Source: Flavobacterium sp. CF136 (GTDB lineage Bacteria > Bacteroidota > Bacteroidia > Flavobacteriales > Flavobacteriaceae). Taken from it: a DNA stretch of 64,000 bases. Within the stretch, counting starts at the first letter, position 1, and every line of letters starts with the position of its first letter. A program made the translations under genes and the position numbers. A model generated the notes under the pieces. It was not told the DNA's origin and made no database searches. It was given only the letters and a program-made list of their open reading frames with translations. Below are positions 8,540-16,609 of this stretch, one piece after another. The stretch covers positions 40,339 through 104,338 of the forward strand of contig NZ_AKJZ01000015.1 of assembly GCF_000282055.1 (NCBI RefSeq). The letters are read 5' to 3'.

Positions 8540-9493
8540 ATGAGTTTTTTTAAAAAATTATTTTCTACCGATAAAAAAGAGACTTTAGACAAAAGTCTTG
8601 AGAAATCTAAAACAACTTTTTTCTCAAAGTTAAGCAAAGCTGTAGCTGGAAAATCTAAAGTCGATGATGATGTTTTAGATAACCTGGAAGAGATTCTGGT
8701 AGCCTCAGATGTTGGAGTAAACACCACTTTGAAAATCATTACCCGAATTGAAAAAAGAGTAGCCGAAGATAAATACTTAGGAACAGAAGAATTAAACCAA
8801 ATTCTTCGTGACGAAATTGGTGCTTTATTATCTGAAACCAATAGAGGTGAGGCAACTGAATTTGAAATCCCTAAAGATAAAAAACCATATGTTTTAATGG
8901 TTGTTGGTGTTAATGGAGTTGGTAAAACAACTACTATTGGTAAATTGGCTTATCAGTTTAAAAAAGCTGGTTATAAAGTAGTTTTAGGAGCTGCAGATAC
9001 TTTTCGTGCTGCTGCGATCGATCAATTGCAGGTTTGGGCAGATCGTGTTGATGTCCCAATTGTTAGACAAAATATGGGAAGTGATCCAGCTTCTGTAGCT
9101 TTTGATACGTTGCAATCAGCGGTTGCTCAAAATGCCGATGTGGTTATTATTGATACTGCCGGACGTCTTCATAATAAAATTAATTTAATGAACGAACTTA
9201 CAAAAGTAAAACGTGTAATGCAGAAAGTTGTTTCTGATGCGCCACACGATGTGCTTTTGGTTTTAGATGGTTCAACCGGCCAGAATGCTTTTGAGCAGGC
9301 AAAACAATTTACTGCTGCGACAGAAGTTACTTCGCTTGCTGTAACTAAATTGGACGGAACTGCAAAAGGTGGTGTTGTAATTGGTATTTCAGACCAGTTT
9401 CAGATTCCTGTAAAATATATTGGAGTTGGTGAAGGCATTGAAGATTTACAGGTCTTTAATAAATATGAATTTGTAGATAGTTTTTTTAAATAA
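8540..9493 (+). CDS. ftsY: Signal recognition particle receptor FtsY
   Basis: The 317-residue protein is an SRP GTPase NG domain: helical N part, then GVNGVGKTTTIGKLA (P-loop, near residue 128), DTFRAAAIDQL, DTAGRLHN and TKLDGTAKGG. It docks ribosome-SRP complexes at the inner membrane for co-translational insertion. The long acidic A domain of enterobacterial FtsY is missing, as is usual in this phylum. A small membrane protein gene follows seven bases later. Confidence 0.96.
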   Translation: MSFFKKLFSTDKKETLDKSLEKSKTTFFSKLSKAVAGKSKVDDDVLDNLEEILVASDVGVNTTLKIITRIEKRVAEDKYLGTEELNQILRDEIGALLSETNRGEATEFEIPKDKKPYVLMVVGVNGVGKTTTIGKLAYQFKKAGYKVVLGAADTFRAAAIDQLQVWADRVDVPIVRQNMGSDPASVAFDTLQSAVAQNADVVIIDTAGRLHNKINLMNELTKVKRVMQKVVSDAPHDVLLVLDGSTGQNAFEQAKQFTAATEVTSLAVTKLDGTAKGGVVIGISDQFQIPVKYIGVGEGIEDLQVFNKYEFVDSFFK

Positions 9494-9500
9494 TATCAGA

Positions 9501-9680
9501 ATGAGTTTTTCTTCTTTAAAAAATATAACGCCTGTTACTTTTTATTTCGCAAGCGTTTTGTGTTTTGTTTTGGCAAATGTTCTAAAAGATAAAAGTCTTT
9601 CCTTTTATTATATTTTATTGATTTTAGGACTTGGATTCTTTTTCGCAGGTATGATAAAAAGAATAAGTACTAAAAAATAA
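9501..9680 (+). CDS. Small two-helix membrane protein after FtsY
   Basis: A 59-residue ORF begins seven bases after the ftsY stop. Two hydrophobic segments (about residues 11-26 and 35-51) are linked by NVLKDKSLS and followed by a basic MIKRISTKK tail, so the ends probably face the cytoplasm. I do not recognise a function. The tight spacing to ftsY and to the next gene (eight bases) suggests one transcript. Confidence 0.7.
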   Translation: MSFSSLKNITPVTFYFASVLCFVLANVLKDKSLSFYYILLILGLGFFFAGMIKRISTKK

Positions 9681-9688
9681 AATTACTT

Positions 9689-10294
9689 ATGAAATACTAT
9701 TTTCTCATTATGCTTTTCAGCTTAATTTCTTGTACAAAAGAGAAAAATGAAAATAGTATAGAAAAAAGAACAGTTCAAAAGGTCATTGTTATTCAGCCTT
9801 TAGGTAATTTTAAATCGTATCAGGCAAAGAATGTTTTTGATCAAATCAAGATTATTAACTCTAATGTAGTTTTGAGACAAAATATTCCTTTTCCTGAAAA
9901 TGCTTATTATAAACCCAGAAACAGATATCGTGCTGACAGTATTATAAAATCACTTCTTAATACTATTGGGAAAGATTCAGTAATCGTTGGATTGTCGAAT
10001 TCTGATATCAGTACTACTAAAAACGGAATTAAAGATTGGGGTGTTATGGGATTGGGCTATAAACCTGGGAAATCTTGTGTAGTTTCTGATTTTAGATTAT
10101 CATTCAAAAATAAAAATCAACAGTTTTATAAATTAGTTTTGCATGAACTAGGTCATACGGTGGGCTTGCCTCATTGTAAAGCAAAAACATGTTTAATGCG
10201 CGATGCTGAAGGAGGAAACCCGCTGGATGAAGAAAAAGATTTTTGCAATTATTGTAAAAGCTTTTTAAAAAGTAAGGGTTGGCAATTAATATAA
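9689..10294 (+). CDS. Archaemetzincin-like zinc metalloprotease lipoprotein
   Basis: The 201-residue product has a lipoprotein signal (LISC, Cys15). Its C-terminal third holds HELGHTVGLPHC (residues 152-163), with three zinc-ligand histidines and catalytic Glu153, plus Cys163, Cys168, Cys186 and Cys189 in a four-cysteine pattern. HExxHxxGxxHC joined to this second cysteine site is the mark of archaemetzincins (M54), rather than ordinary matrixins. Archaemetzincins are usually cytoplasmic, so a lipid-anchored envelope form is unusual. Substrates are unknown. Confidence 0.82.
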   Translation: MKYYFLIMLFSLISCTKEKNENSIEKRTVQKVIVIQPLGNFKSYQAKNVFDQIKIINSNVVLRQNIPFPENAYYKPRNRYRADSIIKSLLNTIGKDSVIVGLSNSDISTTKNGIKDWGVMGLGYKPGKSCVVSDFRLSFKNKNQQFYKLVLHELGHTVGLPHCKAKTCLMRDAEGGNPLDEEKDFCNYCKSFLKSKGWQLI

Positions 10295-10331
10295 ATAACT
10301 ATCTTTTTCAAGTCTTTTTGCTGGGTTTTAA

Positions 10332-11402
10332 TTATTGATACAAAGCACTAATTTTTGTCCATAGCTCTTCATCAAAACCGGATAAGGCAAAAGTTGGATT
10401 TTCAGGATTTGCAACATCGCCCATTCTAATGATTACCATTTTTTTGCTTGGAATTACATATATTTTTTGGTCATTTTTGCCCAAAGCCATAAACATGTCG
10501 TTTGGGCCGGTAGGAATTAAACTTCCATTAAATTGTAGTTGAGATTGCGGTAAATGATAATTCGCTTTTCCGTTAAGCCACCATAAATAACCATATCCTA
10601 AATTAATATTTTGTGAAGTATTTGTAGCTTCAGTAAAATAGGCTTCGTTTAAGATAGTAGTATTGTCCCATTTTCCTTTATTGAGCATCAAAAGTCCAAA
10701 GCGGGCCATGCTTCTGGATGTACTTGCATAAACGCTATTATTATCAATTTGTACCCAAGTACCATTCATGCCAATTTTATCTCTTAATTTGGCATTGAAA
10801 TAATTTTGCCAGGTTTGTCCGCTTGCCTGTGCTACGACATCTTGCAACTTTACATATACATTATGATATGCCCAGCGTGTTCCTGCATTGGCTTTGTAAA
10901 TTAGACTGGCAGGATCAACATCGTCTGTACTGTCATCTAATCCTGATGTCATGTTTAGTAAATTTTTGCAGGTAATGAGGTTTTCCTGAGCAGTTGTTTC
11001 GCTTGTCCAGCCCTGACCTATATAATCTGAAACCTTATTATTGATGTTAATAAAACCTTCTTGCTGTGCAATTCCTGTGACTGTTGAGGTTAATGTTTTT
11101 CCGGCACTTGCCCAATACCAATTTGTAGTTGCTGAATGTCCGTTGAAATAATTTTCTAAAACGATTCTTCCATTTACTAAAACTATAAATGATTTAGAGT
11201 GTTTAAGCTCCAGGTAATCCAAAAGTGGCTGTACGGCATTTTGATTCCATTTTAAGTCTGAAATTGATTGTGTTTCCCACGTAGTTCCTGTTAATGGGGG
11301 GAAATACATTGTTTGTGTGGGAGTTGAGTCGTCCCCGGATGATTCTTTGCTGCAACTAATAAAACTTAAAATTATCATCAGCTTAAAAATAGTTTTGGTC
11401 AT
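10332..11402 (-). CDS. Serine hydrolase, class C beta-lactamase-like lipoprotein
   Basis: The 356-residue product has a lipoprotein signal (SFISC, Cys17) and a penicillin-binding/beta-lactamase fold: SAGK (Ser99-Lys102), Tyr179-His-Asn181 as the YxN motif, and a long C-terminal part with YGYLWW. Such EstB/AmpC-like proteins act as esterases, D-aminopeptidases or transpeptidase-like hydrolases in the periplasm; few are true beta-lactamases. No resistance context is visible. It is convergent with the metalloprotease gene. Confidence 0.85.
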   Translation of the reverse strand: MTKTIFKLMIILSFISCSKESSGDDSTPTQTMYFPPLTGTTWETQSISDLKWNQNAVQPLLDYLELKHSKSFIVLVNGRIVLENYFNGHSATTNWYWASAGKTLTSTVTGIAQQEGFININNKVSDYIGQGWTSETTAQENLITCKNLLNMTSGLDDSTDDVDPASLIYKANAGTRWAYHNVYVKLQDVVAQASGQTWQNYFNAKLRDKIGMNGTWVQIDNNSVYASTSRSMARFGLLMLNKGKWDNTTILNEAYFTEATNTSQNINLGYGYLWWLNGKANYHLPQSQLQFNGSLIPTGPNDMFMALGKNDQKIYVIPSKKMVIIRMGDVANPENPTFALSGFDEELWTKISALYQ

Positions 11403-11536
11403 GTTTTTAGGTTTTGGTTTTAGGTTTGACCAAAAATATGTAAAATAGTTTAATGGCTTTTGTGAATTTTTATTTCTTTTGAATTTTATAGGTTAACTTT
11501 GTAGTTCACAAAATATTCTTTTGAATACCGGAGTCC

Positions 11537-11612
11537 TAGCCCTGATGGGAGCGGCATCCTTTTGTGGCAGGGTTTGCCACAAAAGATACAGTCGGACAGC
11601 AGGAAACAGCTC
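11537..11612 (+). repeat. Flavobacterial intergenic hairpin repeat (forward)
   Basis: The stretch runs TAGCCCTGATGGGAGCGGC, ATCC, a ten-base stem TTTTGTGGCA with TGCCACAAAA, then GATACAGTCGGACAGCAGGA and AACAGCTCC. It shares the framing blocks with the copies at 6130-6272 and 8379-8452. Confidence 0.8.
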
Positions 11613-11615
11613 CTT

Positions 11616-11638
11616 CCTTCGATTTCGCTCAGGATGAC
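11616..11638 (-). repeat. Short dispersed 23-base repeat (intergenic copy)
   Basis: On the minus strand it starts GTCATCCTGAGCG and matches 19 of 23 positions of a segment inside the radical SAM gene (26941-26963). It abuts the hairpin repeat. Confidence 0.6.
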
Positions 11639-11686
11639 AAAAGGCTTCGTTTAGAATGACAGTTATTGAATTTTAATATAATAAAT

Positions 11687-12127
11687 ATGAAAAACACTTT
11701 TATGATTTTGGTTTTGTCGCTTTTGTTTGTGGGCTGCAAACAGGAAATAAAACCGGCAGATATTGCAAAATTGAATGGTTATTGGGAAATCGAAAAAGTG
11801 GTTTTTGATAAAGGCGAGGAAAAAGATTATGGTATGAATGAAAGCTTTGATTTTTTTAAGATGAAAGGAAATACAGGAATTAGAAAGAAGGTTATGCCAC
11901 AATTGGATGGAACTTTTTTAACCGGTAATTCTTTTGAAAATGTATCGGTTCGATTTACAGATAAAGGAACTTTTCTGGATTATAAGACAGCTTACGCGAA
12001 GTGGAGTGAGGAATTAATTTCGATTTCGGATGAAAAATTTGTGGTGAAAAATGAGCAGAATAAAGAATATCATTATAAAAAATCCGGACCAATAAATATC
12101 CTGAACGATGGCAAAGAGACTAAATAA
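11687..12127 (+). CDS. Hypothetical lipoprotein
   Basis: From the ATG at 11687 the product is 146 residues with a lipoprotein signal ending LLFVGC (Cys17). The mature part contains NGYWEIEKVVF and YKTAYAKWSEELISI, resembling lipocalin-like small lipoproteins of this phylum. A TTG seven codons upstream keeps the frame but would spoil the signal peptide, so I prefer the ATG. The last 20 bases overlap the DUF721 gene. Confidence 0.75.
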   Translation: MKNTFMILVLSLLFVGCKQEIKPADIAKLNGYWEIEKVVFDKGEEKDYGMNESFDFFKMKGNTGIRKKVMPQLDGTFLTGNSFENVSVRFTDKGTFLDYKTAYAKWSEELISISDEKFVVKNEQNKEYHYKKSGPINILNDGKETK

Positions 12128-12404
12128 CGAAAGTACGATTGGCGCTGTTCTGCAGCAGATTATTCAAGTGAATAAACTTCAACCCGGAATGGATCAGATT
12201 GATGTGAAGGAGGCCTGGAGACAACTCATGGGGAATGGGGTGAATACGTATACGAAAAATGTTGTTTTGAAAGGAAGTACACTTTATGTTGAACTTGGCT
12301 CCTCTGTCCTGAGAGATGAATTGAGCCATGGAAAGTCTAAAATAATTAAAATGATTAATGAAGAACTGGGCAGGGAAGTAGTTAAGGATGTTGTCTTGAG
12401 GTAG
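12108..12404 (+). CDS. DUF721 (DciA-like) family protein
   Basis: The 98-residue protein shows the DUF721 pattern: IGAVLQQIIQVNKL, VKEAWRQLMG, YTKNVVLKGSTLYVELGSSVLRDELS, and a basic C-terminal helix. DUF721 proteins include DciA, a loader of the replicative helicase, and are nucleic-acid binding in other lineages. It overlaps the upstream lipoprotein gene by 20 bases, so translation is coupled. Confidence 0.85.
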   Translation: MAKRLNNESTIGAVLQQIIQVNKLQPGMDQIDVKEAWRQLMGNGVNTYTKNVVLKGSTLYVELGSSVLRDELSHGKSKIIKMINEELGREVVKDVVLR

Positions 12405-12451
12405 TTTTTCAGTCTCAGTCTCAGTTTTCAGACTAAACTAAGGTAAGGTAT

Positions 12452-12486
12452 AAAAAAACCGTTTCAATTTTGAAACGGTTTTTTTT
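12452..12486. terminator. Bidirectional terminator between DUF721 gene and ndk
   Basis: AAACCGTTTCAA and TTGAAACGGTTT arms have A- and T-runs on both sides, between convergent genes. It is nested inside a larger imperfect inverted repeat (about 12404-12520). Confidence 0.85.
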
Positions 12487-12527
12487 AAGGCCTTCTGTCA
12501 CTGAAAACTGCGACTGAAAACTAATAA

Positions 12528-12947
12528 TTAAAACTGCTCTCTACCAGCAAAATGGAATGCACTTTCGATAGCAGCATTTTCGTCGCTGTCTGAACCGTGT
12601 ACTGCGTTTTCTCCGATAGAAGTTGCGTATGCTTTACGAATAGTTCCTTCAGTAGCTTCAGCAGGATTTGTAGCTCCAATTAAAGTTCTGAAATCTTCTA
12701 CTGCATTATCTTTTTCTAAAATAGCAGCAACAATTGGTCCGCGTGACATAAATTCAACTAATTCTCCGTAGAAAGGTCTTGCAGCGTGTACAGCATAAAA
12801 TGCCTGCGCATCAGCTACAGTTAATTGAGTTAGTTTTAATGAAACGATTTTGAAACCTCCATTAGTAATCATTGCCAAGATATTCCCGATATGCCCGTTT
12901 GCAACAGCATCCGGCTTAATCATTGTAAAAGTTCTATTTGTTGCCAT
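12528..12947 (-). CDS. ndk: Nucleoside diphosphate kinase
   Basis: The 139-residue protein carries the NDK core, with [10 protein letters not shown] at the start and the phosphohistidine motif NAVHGSDS (His117). It equilibrates nucleoside di- and triphosphates in the cytoplasm. Length is normal for the family. A TACTTTTG -7 element lies 26 bases upstream. Confidence 0.97.
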   Translation of the reverse strand: MATNRTFTMIKPDAVANGHIGNILAMITNGGFKIVSLKLTQLTVADAQAFYAVHAARPFYGELVEFMSRGPIVAAILEKDNAVEDFRTLIGATNPAEATEGTIRKAYATSIGENAVHGSDSDENAAIESAFHFAGREQF

Positions 12948-12972
12948 TTTCTTGCGTTTTTTAAATTTTGTG

Positions 12973-12980
12973 CAAAAGTA
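12973..12980 (-). promoter_or_regulatory. -7 element of ndk promoter
   Basis: The minus-strand TACTTTTG is an exact TAnnTTTG match ahead of ndk. No clear TTG lies at the right distance. Confidence 0.5.
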
Positions 12981-13046
12981 GGTTTTTTTTATGAATTGAT
13001 TTTAATAAATTCATAATTAAAACTTCATGAAATGATGTTATGGCAA

Positions 13047-14318
13047 TTAAACCTTAAAAATGAGCTTGTTTTTGTAGAATATCCATAAAATAAAGGTCCA
13101 GATTCCAACATATACCAAAGCTCCGGCAAATGAAGCCATCATTGGATTGCTGAAAAAAGGTGCGATATCATAACGATACAGATAATTTAAAAGATTAATT
13201 TCTTTACCGGTTTTATGAGGGTTTTCAAATTGAATCATTACCAGTGCCTGTGGGATAATCTGTGAAGCGAAAAACACAATCATCGGGTTTACACCCCAGA
13301 TTAAAAACAATTTGAATCCTTTTTTATATTCAGCAATGTCAATTATAAAATATAAAACAGACAAAGTGGTTGCAGCTAATCCTGTTGTGTACAATACATA
13401 ACTACTTGTCCAGATTGATTTGTTTATTGGGAAAACAATATTCCAGAGTAATCCGGTAATAATTAATGCTATTCCAATCAATGCTATTTTTTTAGCGATT
13501 TCTATTTTAGCTATTTTAAGAAATAGTAATTGTCCGATTAATAAACCAATGATTCCGTTTACTATTGATGGAATTGTACTTAGAATTCCTTCCGGATCCC
13601 AGGTTTTGGTTTCGTGATACATATGACCTTTAAGCAGAATACTGTCGAGCCATGAAGCCAAATTGGTTCCTTTTTCCAGATTCGCTTCTCCGATTCCGGG
13701 AACGGGAATCAAGTTCATAACTGCCCAATATCCTAATAATAAAAAAACTCCGGTTATGATTTGTGTTTTTTGAGATGTTTTTAGGTATAATAACGAAACA
13801 ACAAAATAAACAACGGCAATTCGTTGTAAAACTCCCGGAAGACGTACATCCTGATAAGCTTCGATTTCGCTATAGGCTAAAAACAGATAAATTATTAATA
13901 TTGAGAAAGCAAAAATATTTTTTAGTTTAGAACTGAAATTACCCATTAAAACATATCCAACAGCGATTGTAATAATTAATCTGCCAATAAGAAGCGGAAT
14001 TCCTTCTAAACCAAAAAGTTGTATTTTTTCGAAGAAATTGAAGAAAATCCCCAAACACAACATTCGTAAGGAACGAACCAGAATTTTATTGAAAGTAGTG
14101 TCATCGTATATTTTATCCGGCATTGCAAGGGGAACTGCAACTCCCATAATAAAAATAAAAAATGGAAAAACTAAGTCGGTTGGAGTACAGCCATTCCATT
14201 TGGCATGTAAAAGTGGAGGGAAAACATGGCCCCAATCTCCAGGGTTGTTGACAATTGTCATTAATAAAATAGTGAGTCCACGAAAGACATCTAGCGAAAT
14301 TAAGCGTTCTTTTACCAT
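13047..14318 (-). CDS. DUF5009 / HGSNAT-like membrane acyltransferase
   Basis: The 423-residue protein starts with RLISLDVFRGLTILLMTIVN and contains WNGCTPTDLVFPFFIFIMGV, the signature of DUF5009 relatives of heparan-alpha-glucosaminide N-acetyltransferase. About ten hydrophobic segments are visible, so it is an inner-membrane protein. By analogy it could acetylate a glycan across the membrane using acetyl-CoA, but the substrate in bacteria is unknown. No neighbour gives a clue. Confidence 0.82.
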   Translation of the reverse strand: MVKERLISLDVFRGLTILLMTIVNNPGDWGHVFPPLLHAKWNGCTPTDLVFPFFIFIMGVAVPLAMPDKIYDDTTFNKILVRSLRMLCLGIFFNFFEKIQLFGLEGIPLLIGRLIITIAVGYVLMGNFSSKLKNIFAFSILIIYLFLAYSEIEAYQDVRLPGVLQRIAVVYFVVSLLYLKTSQKTQIITGVFLLLGYWAVMNLIPVPGIGEANLEKGTNLASWLDSILLKGHMYHETKTWDPEGILSTIPSIVNGIIGLLIGQLLFLKIAKIEIAKKIALIGIALIITGLLWNIVFPINKSIWTSSYVLYTTGLAATTLSVLYFIIDIAEYKKGFKLFLIWGVNPMIVFFASQIIPQALVMIQFENPHKTGKEINLLNYLYRYDIAPFFSNPMMASFAGALVYVGIWTFILWIFYKNKLIFKV

Positions 14319-14433
14319 TGGTTTTGGGTAAATTGATTAGTTAATAATTTTTAAAAGTCGCTATTTGGTTTAAGAGACAATAATTTCAGGACCAGGTGGT
14401 TATTTATCCTGAAATTATCGTTGTAACACATAA

Positions 14434-16023
14434 TTATATTGTTATGATTGAAAAATTAGTTTCTAAAGGTCTTAATTTTTGAGTTAATAATGGAATCAGT
14501 TGTTCTCCTTTTTCTAAATAAAATTCAGAAAAATTAGCCTGGCGTTCCTGTAAACTGTTATTCGGAAATAATTCGCATTGTAAATCTGTAACACGATCTA
14601 ATTGATCTTTTAATTTTCTTTTTTGTGCTTTTAGCAGGCGTTTTTCAAGATTTTCCAAACCTTTTGTCTGCTTTATTTCTTGTGCTTTTACAGCTCCGGT
14701 AAACGATTTATCGGTTTTTTGAGCTAACTCAAATAGATATTCAAATTGCTTCTCAAGAATTTCTTTTTGAGGGGTTAAGTCAATTGGAAATTCTGAAATT
14801 TTATGTGTTATGACATTTGTTAAATCGCTTGGTTTGGTGAATAAATCTTTCCAGGTTAAGCCTAATTGGTCTGCTTTTTTAGCTTGTTTTTCAGTTGTTA
14901 AGAGAACTGAGTTTCGAACTAAAATCATCGGAAAAGTGATATTTACAGCATCAAAAAAAGATTTTAATTCCAGCCAGTAAGCAATTTCTCCGCCTCCGCC
15001 AATGTAACATAAATTCGGTAAAATAATTTCCTGATACAGCGGACGCATAATCACATTCGGGCTGAATTTCTCCGGATTACTTTCCAGTAATTTTAGAATT
15101 TCTTCTTTTGAGAATGAAGTTTTGGTATTGTTGATGATGAATTTATCATTTTCAAAAACTATTCGTTCACGTAAATTGTCTTCAATATAAAATAAATTGA
15201 TTTCACGCGGATTTACCTGAACCGTATAATCTTTTAGTTTTTCAATAGTCTCCTGAACAGCTTTAAATGAAGTTTGCTCTAATAACTCTTCTTTTATATA
15301 AGGAATAAATGCACGTTTTAAGTCGGCGTTATCAGCATCTACAATAACCAAACCTTGCGATGCAAATAAACTGTTCGCTAAAAATCGAGTTGCATCGGCA
15401 AGATTATCATGTTTTAAATAGGAGTCTTCAAACAGTTTTTTTAATGTATTTGCATTTGTACTCGCCCCTAATTCTAAAGCATATATTTCGAAAAATTCGG
15501 TTAATCCTTCTGTTGAAAGTCTTCCAACGGGGCCATTACTTTCAGTATTCCATCTGAATTTTTTTCCCTTAAAGTTAAAATAATTAATTTCTTCGAAATC
15601 GTGATCCTCGGTTGCCATCCAATAAATGGGAACAAAATTATATGCAGGGTATTTCGATTTTAATTCTTTGGTAAGATTAATGGTCGATATGATTTTATAA
15701 AGAAAATATAAAGGTCCGCTAAAAAGATTTAATTGATGTCCGGTTGTAACCGTAAATGTATTTTCTGACGATAAAAGCTCAATGTTTTGTTTGGTTAAAT
15801 CTGAAATTTCAATTGACAAATATTGTTCTTTTAAAACAGAAACTAACGGAATTCGGTTCTGATTATTGAAATTCTGCTTTTTTTCGGTGATTTGTTTTTC
15901 AAAGTTTTCCAGCGTTGGAAAATTATTATATAGCGGTTTTAAGTCCGATTTTTGTTCTAAATAATCATGTATCAAAGTAGAAAAATATCCTGAGTTTTGG
16001 TAGCTGATACAGTCGGTAGGCAT
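14434..16023 (-). CDS. bshC: Bacillithiol biosynthesis cysteine-adding enzyme BshC
   Basis: The 529-residue protein matches BshC in length and motifs: NRIPLVSVLKEQ, FTVTTGHQLNLFSGPLYFLYK near residue 92, PIYWMATEDHDFEEIN near residue 133, and GGGGEIAYWLELK near residue 340. BshC adds cysteine to GlcN-malate in the last step of bacillithiol synthesis, the low-molecular-weight thiol of Firmicutes and many Bacteroidota. It is monocistronic here, with no terminator visible. Confidence 0.95.
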   Translation of the reverse strand: MPTDCISYQNSGYFSTLIHDYLEQKSDLKPLYNNFPTLENFEKQITEKKQNFNNQNRIPLVSVLKEQYLSIEISDLTKQNIELLSSENTFTVTTGHQLNLFSGPLYFLYKIISTINLTKELKSKYPAYNFVPIYWMATEDHDFEEINYFNFKGKKFRWNTESNGPVGRLSTEGLTEFFEIYALELGASTNANTLKKLFEDSYLKHDNLADATRFLANSLFASQGLVIVDADNADLKRAFIPYIKEELLEQTSFKAVQETIEKLKDYTVQVNPREINLFYIEDNLRERIVFENDKFIINNTKTSFSKEEILKLLESNPEKFSPNVIMRPLYQEIILPNLCYIGGGGEIAYWLELKSFFDAVNITFPMILVRNSVLLTTEKQAKKADQLGLTWKDLFTKPSDLTNVITHKISEFPIDLTPQKEILEKQFEYLFELAQKTDKSFTGAVKAQEIKQTKGLENLEKRLLKAQKRKLKDQLDRVTDLQCELFPNNSLQERQANFSEFYLEKGEQLIPLLTQKLRPLETNFSIITI

Positions 16024-16177
16024 AATTTTGGGTTTATTTTGATAGCTGTAAATTTAATGAAAATATGTAGTTAAAAATGGTTTTAACGATTGCTTATGAT
16101 TTGAATTTTATTTTTTATTGTAAGTAATTGTAAATCAGTGATTTTTAAGTGTTGTTTGAAAATATTTCAATATTAAC

Positions 16178-16209
16178 TTGTTTATTAGGAAAATATTTTA
16201 CAAAATTTG
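16178..16209 (+). promoter_or_regulatory. Promoter of a small transcription unit ahead of rtcB
   Basis: TTG at 16178-16180, a 21-base spacer and AAAATTTG at 16202-16209 (one mismatch from TAnnTTTG) predict a start near 16216. A hairpin-rich short unit and a strong terminator follow. Confidence 0.5.
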
Positions 16210-16249
16210 CCTCAGAAAAATAAATCACTAACTATTAACAACGAAGACA

Positions 16250-16336
16250 ATGTTTGTATTAAACTTTACCTCTCAAAACATCGCATCAGAATCAGATTCT
16301 GTTGGTATGTGTCTTCGTGGCTTTTCTCAATCATAG
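16250..16336 (+). CDS. Candidate 28-residue peptide within a structured small transcript
   Basis: An ATG at 16250 opens a 28-codon frame (MFVLNFTSQNIASESDSVGM, then CLRGFSQS) ending in TAG. The frame overlaps an outer inverted repeat (ACGAAGACA at 16241-16249 with TGTCTTCGT at 16310-16318) and an inner one (CAGAATC, one base, GATTCTG). It is bracketed by a likely promoter and a strong terminator. It may be a small protein, a leader peptide or only a structured RNA; I do not recognise it. This is the only content I see in the 586-base gap between bshC and rtcB. Confidence 0.4.
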   Translation: MFVLNFTSQNIASESDSVGMCLRGFSQS

Positions 16337-16360
16337 CAAATTAATTTTAGATATATGAAC

Positions 16361-16396
16361 AAGCCCGAAGTAAATTAACTTTCGGGCTTTTTTTTA
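16361..16396 (+). terminator. Strong terminator of the small unit
   Basis: AAGCCCGAA and TTCGGGCTT arms with a short loop are followed by eight T residues. It stands 214 bases before rtcB, so it ends a separate transcript or acts as an attenuator. Confidence 0.88.
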
Positions 16397-16609
16397 TTCT
16401 AGACTCTTCAAAAAATTCCCGATTACCAGAACTCAATTTATCTGTTTCTGATAAAATGTTTATCAAAATCAGTATTGCTGTTAATCAGCTATGTGTTTTG
16501 CAAATATTCTTATTTCTTTTAAAATGATTTAAGATGTTAAGCATTTCCTTTTGCACGATTAACAATTTGCAATATTGATTTTGAAAAGAATATCAATATT
16601 AAAAATATA

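Noticed and set aside
10332..11402. Beta-lactam resistance gene
   Set aside because: SxxK and YxN are shared by many esterases and peptidases; nothing in sequence or context indicates a lactamase.
11666..11686. TTG start seven codons upstream of the small lipoprotein
   Set aside because: The lipoprotein signal starts cleanly at the ATG at 11687, and the extra residues would disturb it.
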